Assembly: GCA_021229015.1 (NCBI GenBank)
Contig: CM037790.1
Location: 58,810,049-58,874,048, forward strand
Direction: 5' to 3'
Source: Solen grandis
Taxonomy: Eukaryota; Mollusca; Bivalvia; Adapedonta; Solenidae
DNA: 64,000 nt
Within the stretch, counting starts at the first letter, position 1. Each line of letters begins with the position of its first letter. Positions 46,850-59,416 of the stretch are shown piece by piece. Under the pieces are notes generated by a model. That model worked only from the letters and a program-made list of their open reading frames with translations, ran no database searches and was not told the DNA's origin. The position numbers and the translations under genes were made by a program.

Positions 46850-49800
46850 GTCTGCTATAAACAGGTTGGATACTTAAAACAGGTTACTGTTAATACATGT
46901 TGACTGTTTAAGACAGGTTACTGCTTATACAGGCTGGCTGTTTAATACTGGTTATTGCTAATGCCGGTAGGCTGTTAAATACTGGTTATTGCTAATGTCG
47001 GTAGGCTGTTTTATACAGGTTAATGCTAATGCCGGTAGGCTGTTTATACAGGTTAATGCTAATGCCGGTGGGCTGTTTTATACAGGTTATTGCTAATGCC
47101 GGTAGGCTGTTTATACAGGTTAATGCTAATGCCGGTAGGCTGTTTATACAGGTTATTGCTAATGCCGGTAGGCTGTTTTATACAGGTTATTGCTAATGCC
47201 GGTAGGCTGTTTGATACAGGTTATTGCTAATGCCGGTAGGCTGTTTGATACTGGTTATTGCTAATGCCGGTAAGCTGTTTGATACAGGTTAATGCTAATT
47301 CAGGTAGGCTGTTTCATACAGGTTATTGCTAATGCCGGTAGGCTGTTTGATACTGGTTATTTCTAATGCCGGTGGGCTGTTTGATACAGGTTAATGCTAA
47401 TGCCGGTAGGCTGTTTCATACAGGATATTGCTAATGCCGGTAGGCTGTTTGATACTGGTTATTGCTAATGCCGGTGGGCTGTTTGATACAGGTTATTGCT
47501 AATGCCGGTGGGCTGTTTTATACAGGTTATTGCTAATGCAGGTGGGCTGTTTCATACAGGTTATTGCTAATGCCGGTAGGCTGTTTCATACAGGTTACTG
47601 CTAATGCCGGTGGGCTGTTTGATAGAGGTTATTGCTAATGCCGGTGGGCTGTTTGATACAGGTTACTGCTAATGCCGGTAGGCTGTTTGATACAGGTTAT
47701 TGCTAATGCCGGTGGGCTGTTTCATACAGGTTATGCTAATGCCGGTGGGCTGTTTATACAGGTTAATGCTAATGCCGGTAGGCTGTTTGATACAGGTTAT
47801 TGCTAATGCCGGTAGGCTGTTTCATACAGGTTATTGCTAATGCCGGTGGGCTGTTTCATACAGGTTACTGCTAATGCCGGTGGGCTGTTTCATACAGGTT
47901 ATTGCTAATGCCGGTGGGCTGTTTCATACAGGTTAATGCTAATGCCGGTGGGCTGTTTATACAGGTTAATGCTAATGCCGGTGGGCTGTTTCATACAGGT
48001 TATTGCTAATGCCGGTGGGCTGTTTCATACAGGTTATTGCTAATGCCGGTGGCTGTTTCATACAGGTTATTGCTAATGCCGGTGGGCTGTTTGATAGAGG
48101 TTATTGCTAATGCCGGTAGGCTGTTTTATACAGGTTACTGCTAATGCCGGTAGCTGTTTTAATACGGTTATTGCTAATGCCGGTGGGCTGTTTCATACAG
48201 GTTATTGCTAATGCCGGTAGGCTGTTTGATACTGGTTATTGCTAATGCCGGTAGGCTGTTTAATACTGGTTATTGCTAATGCCGGTGGGCTGTTTCATAC
48301 AGGTTAATGCTAATGCCGGTAGGCTGTTTAATACTGGTTATTGCTAATGCCGGTAGGCTGTTTAATACTGGTTATTGCTAATGCCGGTGGGCTGTTTATA
48401 CAGGTTATTGCTAATGCCGGTGGGCTGTTTCATACAGGTTACTGCTAATGCCGGTAGGCTGTTTGATACAGGTTATTGCTAATGCCGGTAGGCTGTTTAA
48501 TACTGGTTATTGCTAATGCCGGTGGGCTGTTTGATACAGGTTATTGCTAATGCCGGTGGGCTGTTTGATACAGGTTAATGCTAATGCCGGTAGGCTGTTT
48601 AATACAGGTTATTGCTAATGCCGGTAGGCTGTTTTAATCAGATTAATGCTAATGCCGGTGGGCTGTTTCATACAGGTTATTATGCTAATGCCGGTAGGCT
48701 GTCATATACTGGTTATTGCTAATGCCGACAGGCTGTTTAATACTGGTTATTGCTAATGCCGGTGGGCTGTTTGATACAGGTTATTGCTAATGCCGGTAGG
48801 CTGTTTGATACAGGTTATTGCTAATGCCGGTAGGCTGTTTATACAGGTTATTGCTAATGCCGGTAGGCTGTTTGATACAGGTTATTGCTAATGCCGGTAG
48901 GCTGTTTATACAGGTTATTGCTAATGCCGGTAGGCTGTTTCATACAGGTTATTGCTAATGCCGGTAGGCTGTTTATACAGGTTATTGCTAATGCCGGTAG
49001 GCTGTTTGATACAGGTTATTGCTAATGCCGGTGGGCTGTTTGATACAGGTTATTGCTAATGCCGGTAGGCTGTTTGATACAGGTTATTGCTAATGCCGGT
49101 AGGCTGTTTAATACTGGTTATTGCTAATGCCGGTAGGCTGTTTGATACAGGTTATTGCTAATGCCGGTAGGCTGTTTGATACAGGTTATTGCTAATGCCG
49201 GTGGGCTGTTTGATACAGGTTATGCTAATGCCGGTAGGCTGTTTGATACAGGTTATTGCTAATGCCGGTAGGCTTTTAATACAGGTTATTGCTAATGCCG
49301 GTAGGCTGTTTCATACAGGTTATTGCTAATGTCGGTAGGTTGTTTAAACATGTTACTGCTAATGCCGGCTGGCTGTTTGATACAGGTTATTGCTAATGTC
49401 GGTAGGCTCTTTGATACAGGTTAATGCTAATGCCGGTGGCTGTTATACGTTATGCTAATGCCGGTGGGCTGTTTCATACAGGTTATTGCTAATGCCGGTA
49501 GGCTGTTTAATACTGGTTATTGCTAATGCCGGTAGGCTGTTTAATACTGGTTATTGCTAATGCCGGTGGGCTGTTTGATACAGGTTATTGCTAATGCCGG
49601 TGGGCTGTTTGATACAGGTTACTGCTTATGCCGGTAGGCTTTTGATCAGGTTATTGCTAATGCGGTAGGCTGTTTAATACTGGTTATTGCTAATGCCGGT
49701 AGGCTGTTTATATACATGGTTATTATACAGTATAATGCCGGGGCTGTTTTTACAGGTTATTGCTAATGCCGGTAGGCTGTTTATACAGGTTATGCTAATG

Positions 49801-52710
49801 CCGGTAGGCTGTTTGATACAGGTTATGCTAATGCCAGTGGCTGTTTATACAGTTATCTAATGCCGGGGCTGTTTATACAGGTATGCTATGCGGTGGCTGT
49901 TTGATACAGGTTATTGCTAATGCCCGGTAGGCTGTTTATACAGGTTATGCTAATGCCGGTGCTGTTTATACAGTTATGCTAATGCGGTGGCTGTTTATAC
50001 AGGTTACTGCTAATGCCGGTAGGCTGTTTGATACAGGTTATGCTATCGGTAGCTGTTATAGCGTTTGTAATGCCGGTTGGCTGTTTATACTAGGTTATTG
50101 CTAATGTGGCTGTTTATACAGGTTTGCAATGCGTGCTGTTTATACAGGTTATATGCTAATGCCGTGCTGTTTATACAGGTTACTGCTATCGGTGCTGTTT
50201 ATACAGGTATGCTATCGTGGCTGTTTTCATACAGGTTATTGCTAATGTCGGTAGGGCTGTTTATACAGGTTATGCTATATGCCGGTGGCTGTTTATACAG
50301 GTTATTGCTAATGCCGGTGAGCTGTTTGATACAGGTTATTGCTAATGCCGGTGCTGTTTAATACAGGTTATGCTATGCCGGTAGGCTTTTATACAGTTAT
50401 ATGCTAATGCGGTGGCTGTTTAATACAGGTTATACGGTGCTGTTTATACTGTATTTAATGCCGTGGCTGTTTAATACAGGTTATTGCTAATGCGGTGGCT
50501 GTTTGATACAGGTTATTGCTAATGCGGTAGCTGTTTAATACAGGTTATTGCTAAGCGTGGGCTGTTTCATACAGGTTATGCTAATGCCGGTTGGCTGTTT
50601 AATACATGGTTATCGCTTATGCCGGTGGCTGTTTATACAGGTTATTGCTAAGCGTAGGCTGTTTAATACAGGTATTGTAATGCCGGTGGCTGTTTATACA
50701 GGTTATTGCTATCGGTGGCTGTTTGATACAGGTATCTGCTTATGCCGGTGGCTGTTTATACAGGTTATGCTAAGCCGGTTAGCTGTTTAAACAGGTTATT
50801 GCTATACGGTGGCTGTTTATACAGGTTATGCTAATGCCGTGCTGTTATACAGGTTATTGCATAATGCCGAGTTGACTGTTTAATACAGGTTATGCTTAAT
50901 ACGGTGGTGTTTATACAGGTTATTGCTAATGCGGTGCTGTTTGATACAGGTTACTCTATCGGTTGGCTGTTTGATACAGGTATCTAATCGGTAGCTGTTA
51001 AACGGGTTATGCTATGCCAGGTGGCTGTTTAATACAGGTTATCTTATGACAGGTATGCATGTTATACAGGTATTACTGTAATCCGGTGGCTGTTTAATAC
51101 AGTTATGCTAATGCAGGTTGACTGTTTAATACAGGTTACGCTTATGCGGTGCTGTTTATACAGGTTCATTGTATGCAGGTTGACTGTTTAATACAGGTTA
51201 TTCTAACAGGTGACTGTTTTAATACAGGTTATTTAATGCGGTGCTGTTTATACAGGTTATCTAATCGGTTGACTGTTACATTAATACATGGTTGACTGTT
51301 TAATAAGCACGGTATAGCTGTTATACTGTTATACGTTATATGCAGGTTACTGTTAATACAGGTGTACTTTAAGTGACTGTTTTACAGGTGATACTAATCA
51401 GGTGCTGTTTATACAGGTATTTATCAGGTTGACTGTTATACAGTTATTATCGGTAGCTGTTTATACGTTCTATATACAGGTTGACTGTTTCATACAGGGG
51501 TATCTTAATGGTGACTGTTTATACAGGTTACTTTATACAGGTTGACTGTTTAATACAGGTGATCTTATCGGTGACTTTAATACAGTGTATTTACAGTTGA
51601 CTGTTTCATACAGGTGGTCACTTATGCGGTGCTGTTTATACTTACAGGTGACTCATATTATACAGGACTGTTTCATACAGGTGATCATTTATACAGGTTG
51701 ACTGTTTAATACAGGTGATCATTTATACAGGTTGACTGTTTAATACAGGTGATCACTTATACAGGTTGACTGTTTAATACAGGTGATCACTTATACAGGT
51801 TGACTGTTTAATACAGGTGATCACTTATACAGGTTGACTGTTTAATACAGGTGATCACTTAAGACAGGTTGACTGTTTAATACAGGTGGTCACTTATACA
51901 GGTTGACTGTTTAATACAGGTGATCACTTATACAGGTTGACTGTTTAATACAGGTGTCACTTATACAGTTGACTGTTTATACAGTGTCACTTATACAGGT
52001 TGACTGTTTGAATACAGGTGGATCATCGTTATCAGTTGACTGTTTAATACAGGTGATCATTATCAGGTTGACTGTTTAATACAGTATATTTAAGGTGAGC
52101 TGTTTACATACAGGTATGCTATAGCGGTTGCTGTTTAATACAGGATCTATATAAGCGTTATGTTTCATACAGTATCACTTATCGGTTGCTGTTTAATACA
52201 GGTGATCATTATACGGTTGACTGTTTCTAAGGTGACATTTATACAGGTATGCTAACGTTCAATACAGGTTCAATGCGGTGCTTTTACAGTACAGTGCCCT
52301 TATACGTTACTGGTCATCAGGTGATTTCATTACTCAACGGTTGGCTGTTTGTACATATCTATGGTGGATATTAACACTTATGACAGTATGACTGTTTAAC
52401 AGGATTGATCACTTTTCTACAGGTTGCCACTGTTTCATACAGGTATCACTTATGCTAGGTTGAGGTGTTTGAATACAGGTGATCAACTAGCAGGTTACTC
52501 TTTAATACAGTGATCATTGCTATACAGGTTGACGGTGTTTTAATGCCGTGATCTTTTATACAGGTTGACTGTTATTGACATGGTATCATTTCATACAGGT
52601 TACTGTTTACATGTAAATTATACAGGTTGACTGTTTAATACAGGTGGTCACTTATACAGGTTGACTGTTTTATACAGGTGATCACTTTTACAGGTTGGCC
52701 ATTTAACAAA
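46850..52710 (+). repeat. Minisatellite array, ~34-bp unit, about 170 copies
   Basis: The dominant unit is CAGGTTATTGCTAATGCCGG followed by TAGGCTGTTTGATA, very uniform at 46960-49700. The main variants are TAGG/TGGG and GATACA/CATACA/AATACT. From 49700 to 51650 the units lose one to several bases irregularly. From 51660 to 51960, and again near 52610-52700, a second type dominates: GGTGATCACTTATACAGG with TTGACTGTTTAATACA. The left edge (46860-46940) also has GTTGACTGTTTAAGACAGG, which is closer to the second type. Open frames at 50077-50361 and 50548-50790 are by-products. Confidence 0.95.
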
Positions 52711-52979
52711 AGTGACCACTGTTGCGTATATGTCATCTTTGAATAATTTTTTAAGGTAGATCGGAGTCAGTGGAATGCGTGTACTCAACCGATTACATAT
52801 GACTCTAAGGTTGCTCCAATGAGTAAGCTGAAGTCCTTAGCACAACAGCAGGTCTAGCGCGTAAAATGAACGGAGCAAAAAACAGCACAGTTTGGCGAGC
52901 GTGTTTGTCGTTAAGAGACAAGATTTAGGCATAGTATTGTCTAAACGTAATAACGGATGGGTGTTACCAGACGTGCCTC

Positions 52980-53050
52980 TGTATGCTACTGGATACAGTC
53001 ACTGACTTGTCACTTATCTCACACTGGGTTCGAGTCTGGGTTTGGTCATT
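52980..53050 (+). repeat. tRNA-like SINE head
   Basis: CTACTGGATACAGTCACTGA, then CACTGGGTTCGAGTCTGGG (T-arm and B box) followed by TTTGGTCATTCGGTG, similar to SINE A downstream of its B box. No remaining body is recognised. Confidence 0.5.
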
Positions 53051-53125
53051 CGGTGTGTATGTGTGTAATATTAACACTGTTGACAAGAATATCTTAGTTC
53101 AACTGGAATTCTATCACTAATTGTG

Positions 53126-53147
53126 CCCCCCCCCCCCCCCCCCCCCC
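53126..53147. repeat. Poly-C run (22)
   Basis: Uninterrupted C run; length is likely to be unreliable in the assembly. Confidence 0.9.
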
Positions 53148-53556
53148 ATCCCACCTTATTTTTCATGTAGTGCTGGTGAGGGTAAGGTCGTCATGGCGGT
53201 GACAAGCAAACTCCGACGCAGTAGTTACCTCCCCTTACATTTGTCGATAACCACTGCCACCACAAGTAGATTCGGCTGATATAGGCCTGATTTACTTTTT
53301 TCACTTTTGATTTTAGTTTTGAATATATCATATCATTTTCGTTATGTTTCACGAATATAACATTTATGATTATAAAAAAAAGTAAGAAATAAAATCAAAT
53401 AACATTAATTTATAAAATTATGAGTGTATTTTTTCTGCTACACATGGTTTCAACTATCATCATGTAACTTGTGTGGTGGCAGTAGTTAAAGTAGCGTTGC
53501 GTGACGTAACCGGTGCGAGGAGTTTGGGTGACGGAATGGAGCGTGATTCCTATTTA

Positions 53557-53619
53557 CCCCCCCCCCCCCCCCAAGTTGGAAAGCTTAAAATGCACACACA
53601 CACACACACACACACACAC
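53557..53619. repeat. Poly-C run and (AC)n microsatellite
   Basis: C16 at 53557-53572 and about 14 AC units at 53592-53619. The 53473-53805 frame crosses both and is not credible as a gene. Confidence 0.9.
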
Positions 53620-53819
53620 CCCTTGGTCTACCTATGTATCCTACTGAGGTTTTTAATATGTGCCTTATATATCACTAAGACGGTTTGTACTTCGGTTTGG
53701 ATATGCAAAGTGTTGTCATACCCTGCAATTTTTTTGTTGAAATTCAACTTTAAACTAACCATATATCAACCCAATAACCAAACCAAACCACATAATCTCA
53801 CCTAACCCTATCCCAAACC

Positions 53820-55659
53820 CTTACCCCAACACAAATACTGAAACAGACAAACCGAGGTACGAATTTTCTACCGTTTACACCCTCTCCCACACACACATTC
53901 ACATAACCACATACTAAGCAATATCCGTAGAAATAATGGCATCATGCGAGTATGGGTGCTCATAGACAATTGTAAAATCAGTACGAGCTCTCAGTCTCAA
54001 TGATTTTTTTGTGTTCGGTTACATTAGATATGGGACTCGTTTGATTGCTAAAGCAGGTACAATGAAGTCGTACACAAATCACAAGGAAATCGCTTGCGTA
54101 CTTTCTTTTTTCATTACAGTTTATTGAACATGTTATCTCCGATTATCAACGCATTTTGATTCAGTTTCGACTTCCATAACACAATCGTTCTGAAATAAAC
54201 ATAAAAATGATCACCACTTAGTGATAAGACAGAAAACAAAATTTGGAACTATTTCTCTGCGTTGTAAAAAAGGGGGAAATCCGTAAATACAGATGTCTAA
54301 ATATAGCCCGAATTGTTGTCCGATTCAAAATATGTACCATAAAACAGCAATGTAAGCAATCCTGTTCAAAAACTCGTAAGGAACTCGTATGATTATCGTA
54401 TGTAGCTCTTACGACGATCGTCCGATTTTTCAATCATTCGCACATGTACAATTCGCATTTCTCGCACGAGCTTCTTACGACTTCAAAAACATCGTACGAG
54501 TGATACTCATAGTTAAAACCTTGCGAGCTCTCGCACGAGTATCCAAAATGCCCATGATTATCGCACGAGTCGCCGATAGTCACGCTGAACCCGTATACAA
54601 AGGTCATTTCTTTTCAGAAACATACGAGTACTGTGACTGAGCCATGAGGCACTAGTCAGTGCCATGGATATATTGCCTGCTGGCATTCCGTCGACAACTA
54701 AACCTCATTGTACACCTTTCCTCTTCTTTTTATCTGCCACCGTCTCACAGCAGATGTCTCCGTAATAACATAAGACGATCATTATTGCAACCCGCTAGCC
54801 TCTGAAACAAGGTTAGAGACCGGGAACCAGACTGGGTAAAATTGAACGCACAGAGCGCGCGAATTAATGGAAGCTCTGGGAACCAGTCCTCCCTCCCTGA
54901 ATTACAGGTGAGGGATATATACATTCAATTTACGAGAAAATGGATGGTGTCGTTGATTGTAAACCTGAGGGATAGAGATTGTTTCTAGAAATAGTGTTAA
55001 TATACAATATTTTTGATTATTTGCAAATTAATTTGAACCGTATAATGGTGTGATAATCTCATTTTTTGGACATTTTGGGTATTGAACGCCTGTCAGGTAA
55101 GACCAGTTTATGTAGCATTTAGCAGCATTGCTGATATTTTTAGAACAAAAAGCTCTCGCATGTTCACTTGCAGGCTCGGATGGTTACTTTTTTCCCCTTC
55201 ATTTTTAGCACGAGGTTCACGTGTAGTCATGTACGAACCTGCATGTGATGGTTTCTGGTGTGTATTGACAGAACTATTTCTGTCATATGCCGGTATAAAG
55301 TATGACTATAACTTCAGAGTCTACTTGTATCTATATATTCATTGGTGATAAGTAAATAATACCTTTTCGTTTTTTTATTTATTTATCAACATCACCTATC
55401 GTGTTCTTCCTTTCAAAGTGCTTAACCTGTGTAAGTGAACATCAACTCAATAAAATGCTCTCTACCACTTTAACTTTTATTTAAATGACGAATGTTTCAA
55501 AACCTAGCATCTTTGCTCAGAGGTTAATGATATTTACAAACTTGAATAAGGTTTAAACACATTTCATTTTCCATTCTACGCAATATTTAAGTAACTGCCT
55601 AAGCTGGTATAAAAAGTAACCTCACTAGTTAGTAATATTTGTCAAAAATATTTAGGTAC
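53820..55659. other. Gene-free stretch with a CpG-rich patch
   Basis: No supported gene. At 54370-54600 the words TCGCACGAG, GTACGAG and ACTCGTA recur on both strands, giving a CpG density well above the surroundings. This may be a decayed repeat with inverted parts. Confidence 0.45.
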
Positions 55660-55940
55660 CAGGCTCGAATTCCACCAACAATACTTAGCTCTAAGAAATA
55701 CTTAGAAACGAATTTCATCATTTTTTATTCTTTACAAAAAAGAATACCCAAAAATTTCATTTCTTAGCGAATATGGTTGGTTATCAAGGTAATAATAATG
55801 CATGCCAGTTTGGTCATATACTTGAATATTTCGTATTAAATATTGGGGTACTTATATTAGAGAAACAATAATTATGAATGTTACCCCTAAGTATTAAAGT
55901 ATTACTTAAGGCTAAATATTGTTGATGGAATTCGAGTCTG
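55660..55940. mobile_element. 281-bp MITE
   Basis: Terminal inverted repeat of about 35 bp: CAGGCTCGAATTCCACCAAC, then AATACTTAGC, against the inverse of ..GCTAAATATTGTTGATGG with AATTCGAGTCTG at the right end. Only a few mismatches. Ends CAG/CTG. No target duplication is visible and there is no coding capacity; superfamily not assigned. Confidence 0.75.
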
Positions 55941-56618
55941 AAATAATGAAAAATGCTCCTAATTATTTAAGTAGTTTAGGGCCAAGTGACGTCGATTGAA
56001 TTGGCATAATGTTGATTACATCTTACCAGCTGAGGTTAGTTTAATAGTATTTTATTGCAATCATGTGTTTATAATACGTCATACCATATATGTTTACATG
56101 AAACTATATGAGAGTTCATTGAACGCAGGCAATCATTTCTGAATATTTTTGACGAACCTTTCTAGTTTAATCTGAGATGCCCAGGTAGTGGTAAAGTCAC
56201 TTTTTTCCACCGGTGCAGATGAAGCTCGATCCTGTGTCAGGCAGAAATTGTTATTGTTGTTTTTAAAGGACAATTTTCTCGTCCGGACATGTACTCTGAG
56301 CTTCCTTGAATATCAACATCAGAACTATGATGAACAGATATCAAGAGCTTTCACTTTCTGTCCAAGTTTTGACCAACAAGATAAAATTTATCAAAGCTTA
56401 CAATAATATACATGTATTAGTGTGCAAAAAGCCACCATAAGTAACAGAATATAGACGTCAATTCACTACCCTTAGTAAGGGCTAAGTGATACTTAGATAC
56501 CATATAAATTCCGCTGCCTTAAATACATTGTTGTACCCATTATGCCTCCAAAAGCAGTGCATATTCTTTGGACAGAAAAGCATGTGTTTTACTGATTTGT
56601 TAAGAAATGCATTCTGTA
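55941..56618. other. Gene-free stretch
   Basis: A short frame at 56188-56406 has no support. GACGTCGATTGAATTGG (about 55988) and GACGTCAATTCACTACCC (about 56454) are possibly related in inverse but are not clear ends of an element. Confidence 0.4.
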
Positions 56619-57240
56619 TGTAACAGGGTGGAGATAAAAGCAACTCCGGGGTTCTTTTTCAATGGTTTTATTTACACTATTGTAAATAAGCAGAAGAAGA
56701 AGGCCTGAAATAAATATAAATTAATGTAAGATAGTCTTATTAATACATATAAAGTGTTCAGGCACTATTATCAATAATATCAAACAATTTAATTATTCCG
56801 ACAAATACAGTAAATGTAATATTCGTACAAAGCATAAAGTATTTAATGTTTAACTCTAAAAGTATAAAATAAACTTACCAGTACTAAGGCTATGTCTTAA
56901 GAATTCTTCTCAAATAGAATCCTAGGTCTACTAGCGTTACGACAGCTACTGAGCGGAATGGTTAAAAGAATGGGAGACAAGATATATATAGGCTGGTTAA
57001 AATCACTCACTCACTCCTTGCAGTCAGCTCAAGCACCCTAAACAAACAATTACGGTGTCACAGACATAAGAGTTCACGTTGACAGGACAGGTAGCACATG
57101 GACAGTTCACGTAGGCAGGACAGAATCACAAAGACAGACCACATATCAAACAATACCCAGCACTGACAAGTACAACTAAACAAACACAACAAAGACCCCT
57201 TTACATACCCCCCCCGCTTTGAAGAAAATGTCTCCTGACA
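56619..57240 (-). mobile_element. Solo LTR of a retrotransposon
   Basis: On the minus strand the 622-bp unit begins TGTCAGGAGACATTTTCTTC and ends CACCCTGTTACA (TG..CA ends). It has a TATA box (CCTATATATATC, about 56990) and an AATAAA about 320 bases further on (near 56672), which is the U3-R-U5 layout. There is no coding region, primer-binding site or second LTR beside it, so it is a solo LTR left by recombination. The style fits Ty3/Gypsy-type elements, but that is not proven. The five bases either side do not match, so the ends may be a few bases off. Confidence 0.72.
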
Positions 57241-57629
57241 TTTAAATAATTTTTCAGAAAATAAATAAAGCACAATATTGCATCAACAATAAAGGTTCAT
57301 ATTAACCAGCTAAAAAATAGTTTTCTCGTAGATCTTACACTACAGTGAACATAGCATAAATACACACAGTGGATCAAATGCCACAATGTTTATACAGCGT
57401 CTAGCCGTGGCGTAACAGAATAAACAGTATACTAAAAGTATTGAAGCATGGATACACTGAAAACAAGAATATATTAATACTGATTGTTTGGAATAATATC
57501 TCTTTCAGGAAATAACCTGAAACTCGTTGACTACTACATTACTACAATGCATTAATAAAAAAAAAATCTTTTTACAATATATCATTCTTGGCAGTATTTT
57601 CAACGTGTTTAACCGTTAAAACTTGTTCA

Positions 57630-57810
57630 TATTTTTACCGATTGGGGAAACAAGATCTTACAAATTATACTTATCCCCCTTGGCGGTTTCTGGGTTGAAC
57701 CAGTACCTTGTGCCTGGGAAGCACGTGCAAAATCCTTGCCCCCAATGGGACCCAAGCCCTCGGATCCGCAGTCGCTTAAGATCCGCAGTCAGGTGTATTA
57801 CTACAGGACC
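57630..57810 (-). repeat. Repeat family C, longer copy
   Basis: The minus strand has GGTACTGGTTCAACCCAG, then GCCAAGGGGGATAAGTAT and TTGTTTCCCCAATCGGTAAA, the same 3' domain as at 13229 and 59112. It is preceded by about 95 bases including GGGCTTGGGTCCCATTGGGG and a duplicated CTGCGGATC, which may be the family's head. Confidence 0.55.
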
Positions 57811-58142
57811 TCATCGCCATATACTGTTATTTTACAGCAAATATTTGTACATTATATACATTTGCGTGAGTCTACAAAATGTTATTTTATCTTTTTTTTT
57901 TTTTTTTTTTTTTGAAAATTGTCTCTCTTATTCGTGGTTATGTCAATTGCTCATAAACAGTAACGCAAATAGAATCATATGTGTTCTTTTGTGATAACTA
58001 GGTCTTCCATTGATTACCTATTATTCCTGTATAGCTAACGGCTAGCACGTAAGTTTTGAATACGTCTGTATTAGACACTGGAAAATAGTGTGAAAAACTG
58101 TGTGAAAATAGATAAAACAACATGTGGGTCTTGCAATTATCT

Positions 58143-58210
58143 ACCTGAGTGGTCTTGTGGTTAACACGCCCCACATGAGCGGTAGGTTGTAGGTTCGATC
58201 AGCGGTCACA
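58143..58210 (+). repeat. tRNA-like SINE head
   Basis: TGAGTGGTCTTGTGGTTAAC (A box) and GTTGTAGGTTCGATCAGCGG (B box) without a body; a MITE begins shortly after. Confidence 0.5.
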
Positions 58211-58237
58211 CGGCACGTGATGCACAAAGAGTACATC

Positions 58238-58449
58238 TACTGTAAAATCATTAATGTTCGTGGACATTAGGTTTTGTTGATTATGCACCTAAGGGAATTT
58301 CGTGGGTATATTTCTTCGTGGATCTATGTTATAGAAAACGTTAGGTCTATACAAGTAACAAGTTTTCGTGGGGATTAATATTAGTGGATAAAACCCACCA
58401 CTAAATTGACGAAAATTAGTGTCACTCGAAAATTAATGATTTCACAGTA
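58238..58449. mobile_element. MITE with TACTGTAAAATCATTAAT ends, copy 1
   Basis: The ends TACTGTAAAATCATTAAT and the inverse of ATTAATGATTTCACAGTA form the terminal repeat; the interior has GTTCGTGGACATTAG, GTTTTCGTGGGGATTAATAT and related words. A second copy is at 59417-59630. TA at both borders would fit a TA-targeting (Tc1/mariner-like) family, but the superfamily is inferred. Confidence 0.8.
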
Positions 58450-58566
58450 TCTTAAATCAATCGCAGATCAAAACAAGAGATATCACTAGAAGCGATTAAA
58501 ACCCCCAAATCCCACCTTGTCTTCATGTCTAGTGACGGTAGGAGAGGGAGCGGAACGTGATGTGAC

Positions 58567-58816
58567 GGGGCCGCCGTGGTCGAGCGGTTACAGTCGTGGA
58601 CTACAAATCTCTCAGCCCCTCACCGCTGTGGGTTCGAATCCCGGCAGGGACTTCGGATTTTTCATGTGAGGAAGCCTTCCAGCTGGCTTGCGGTAGGTCG
58701 GTGGTTCTACCCTGTGTACTCGGGGTCTTCCTCCACCTGTAATTAGCTGGACGTCGCTATATGATTGAAATACTATCGCAGCGACGGTAAACCCCAATAC
58801 AACAACAACAACAACA
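58567..58816 (+). repeat. SINE family A, full-length, intact target duplication
   Basis: A 12-bp duplication TGATGTGACGGG (58558-58569 and 58817-58828) flanks it; the last bases of the left copy may overlap the SINE start. Head GGGGCCGCCGTGGTCGAGCG, B box GTGGGTTCGAATCCCGG, core CCAGCTGGCTTGCGGTAGGT, 3' domain TAATTAGCTGGACGTCGCTA, and an (ACA)n tail. Nearly identical to the 27688 copy, so the family was recently active. Confidence 0.93.
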
Positions 58817-59111
58817 TGATGTGACGGGTAGGGTGTGACGCATATCACATCTACGAGTTGGTAGCCCCCATCCCATCGTCGGAAACCCTAGGTCAATTCG
58901 TCCCCTTCATCAAACGTCGGATTTTCAACTACCAAGTCGAGGATTTTAAGCGTTAATATCGAAAATATATACGCCAATTAAAATGACGTTTACGTTTTGG
59001 ATTCTTTTCATGAGGAACGTAGGAACGTGTGCGGTGGGATATGATGGAAACGGGAAATTTTGTGTTTTGATGACAGGGTTATCCTGCATCTAATCGGATT
59101 TCGATCGTACT

Positions 59112-59190
59112 TTGGTCCAATCCAGAAATTGTCGAGAGGGATTATTATAAGTCGTAAAAACGTATTTCCTAATCGACGTAAAATGAATAA
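59112..59190 (+). repeat. Repeat family C copy
   Basis: TTTGGTCCAATCCAGAAATT to AATCGACGTAAAATGAATAA; see 13229. Confidence 0.6.
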
Positions 59191-59416
59191 ATTTGAAATT
59201 AATAAGTATTGAGAATGTATATACAAGCATTCTCGACGACAATGGTGTGTTGCGGGAAGAGATTATTAAGCCTCCTTCGCGTCTAGTTTAGTTGATCTTT
59301 CCGTACTACATATTGTTCAAACAAGACACCTCATATTATTCAAAGGCAGGTTAACAAGTATTGTCAATAAAACGTAATGAAACAATACGTATTAAACTGT
59401 ACATTTGTTAATCTGA

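Noticed and set aside
50077..50790. Repetitive frames resembling membrane-protein repeats
   Set aside because: They are translations of the 34-bp minisatellite, whose irregular indels shift frames at random.
46850..52710. CRISPR-like regular repeats
   Set aside because: The units are contiguous with no unique spacers and the genome is eukaryotic; it is a minisatellite. The same applies to 19175-23975.
53473..53805. 110-codon frame
   Set aside because: Crosses a C16 run and an (AC)n tract; composition explains it.
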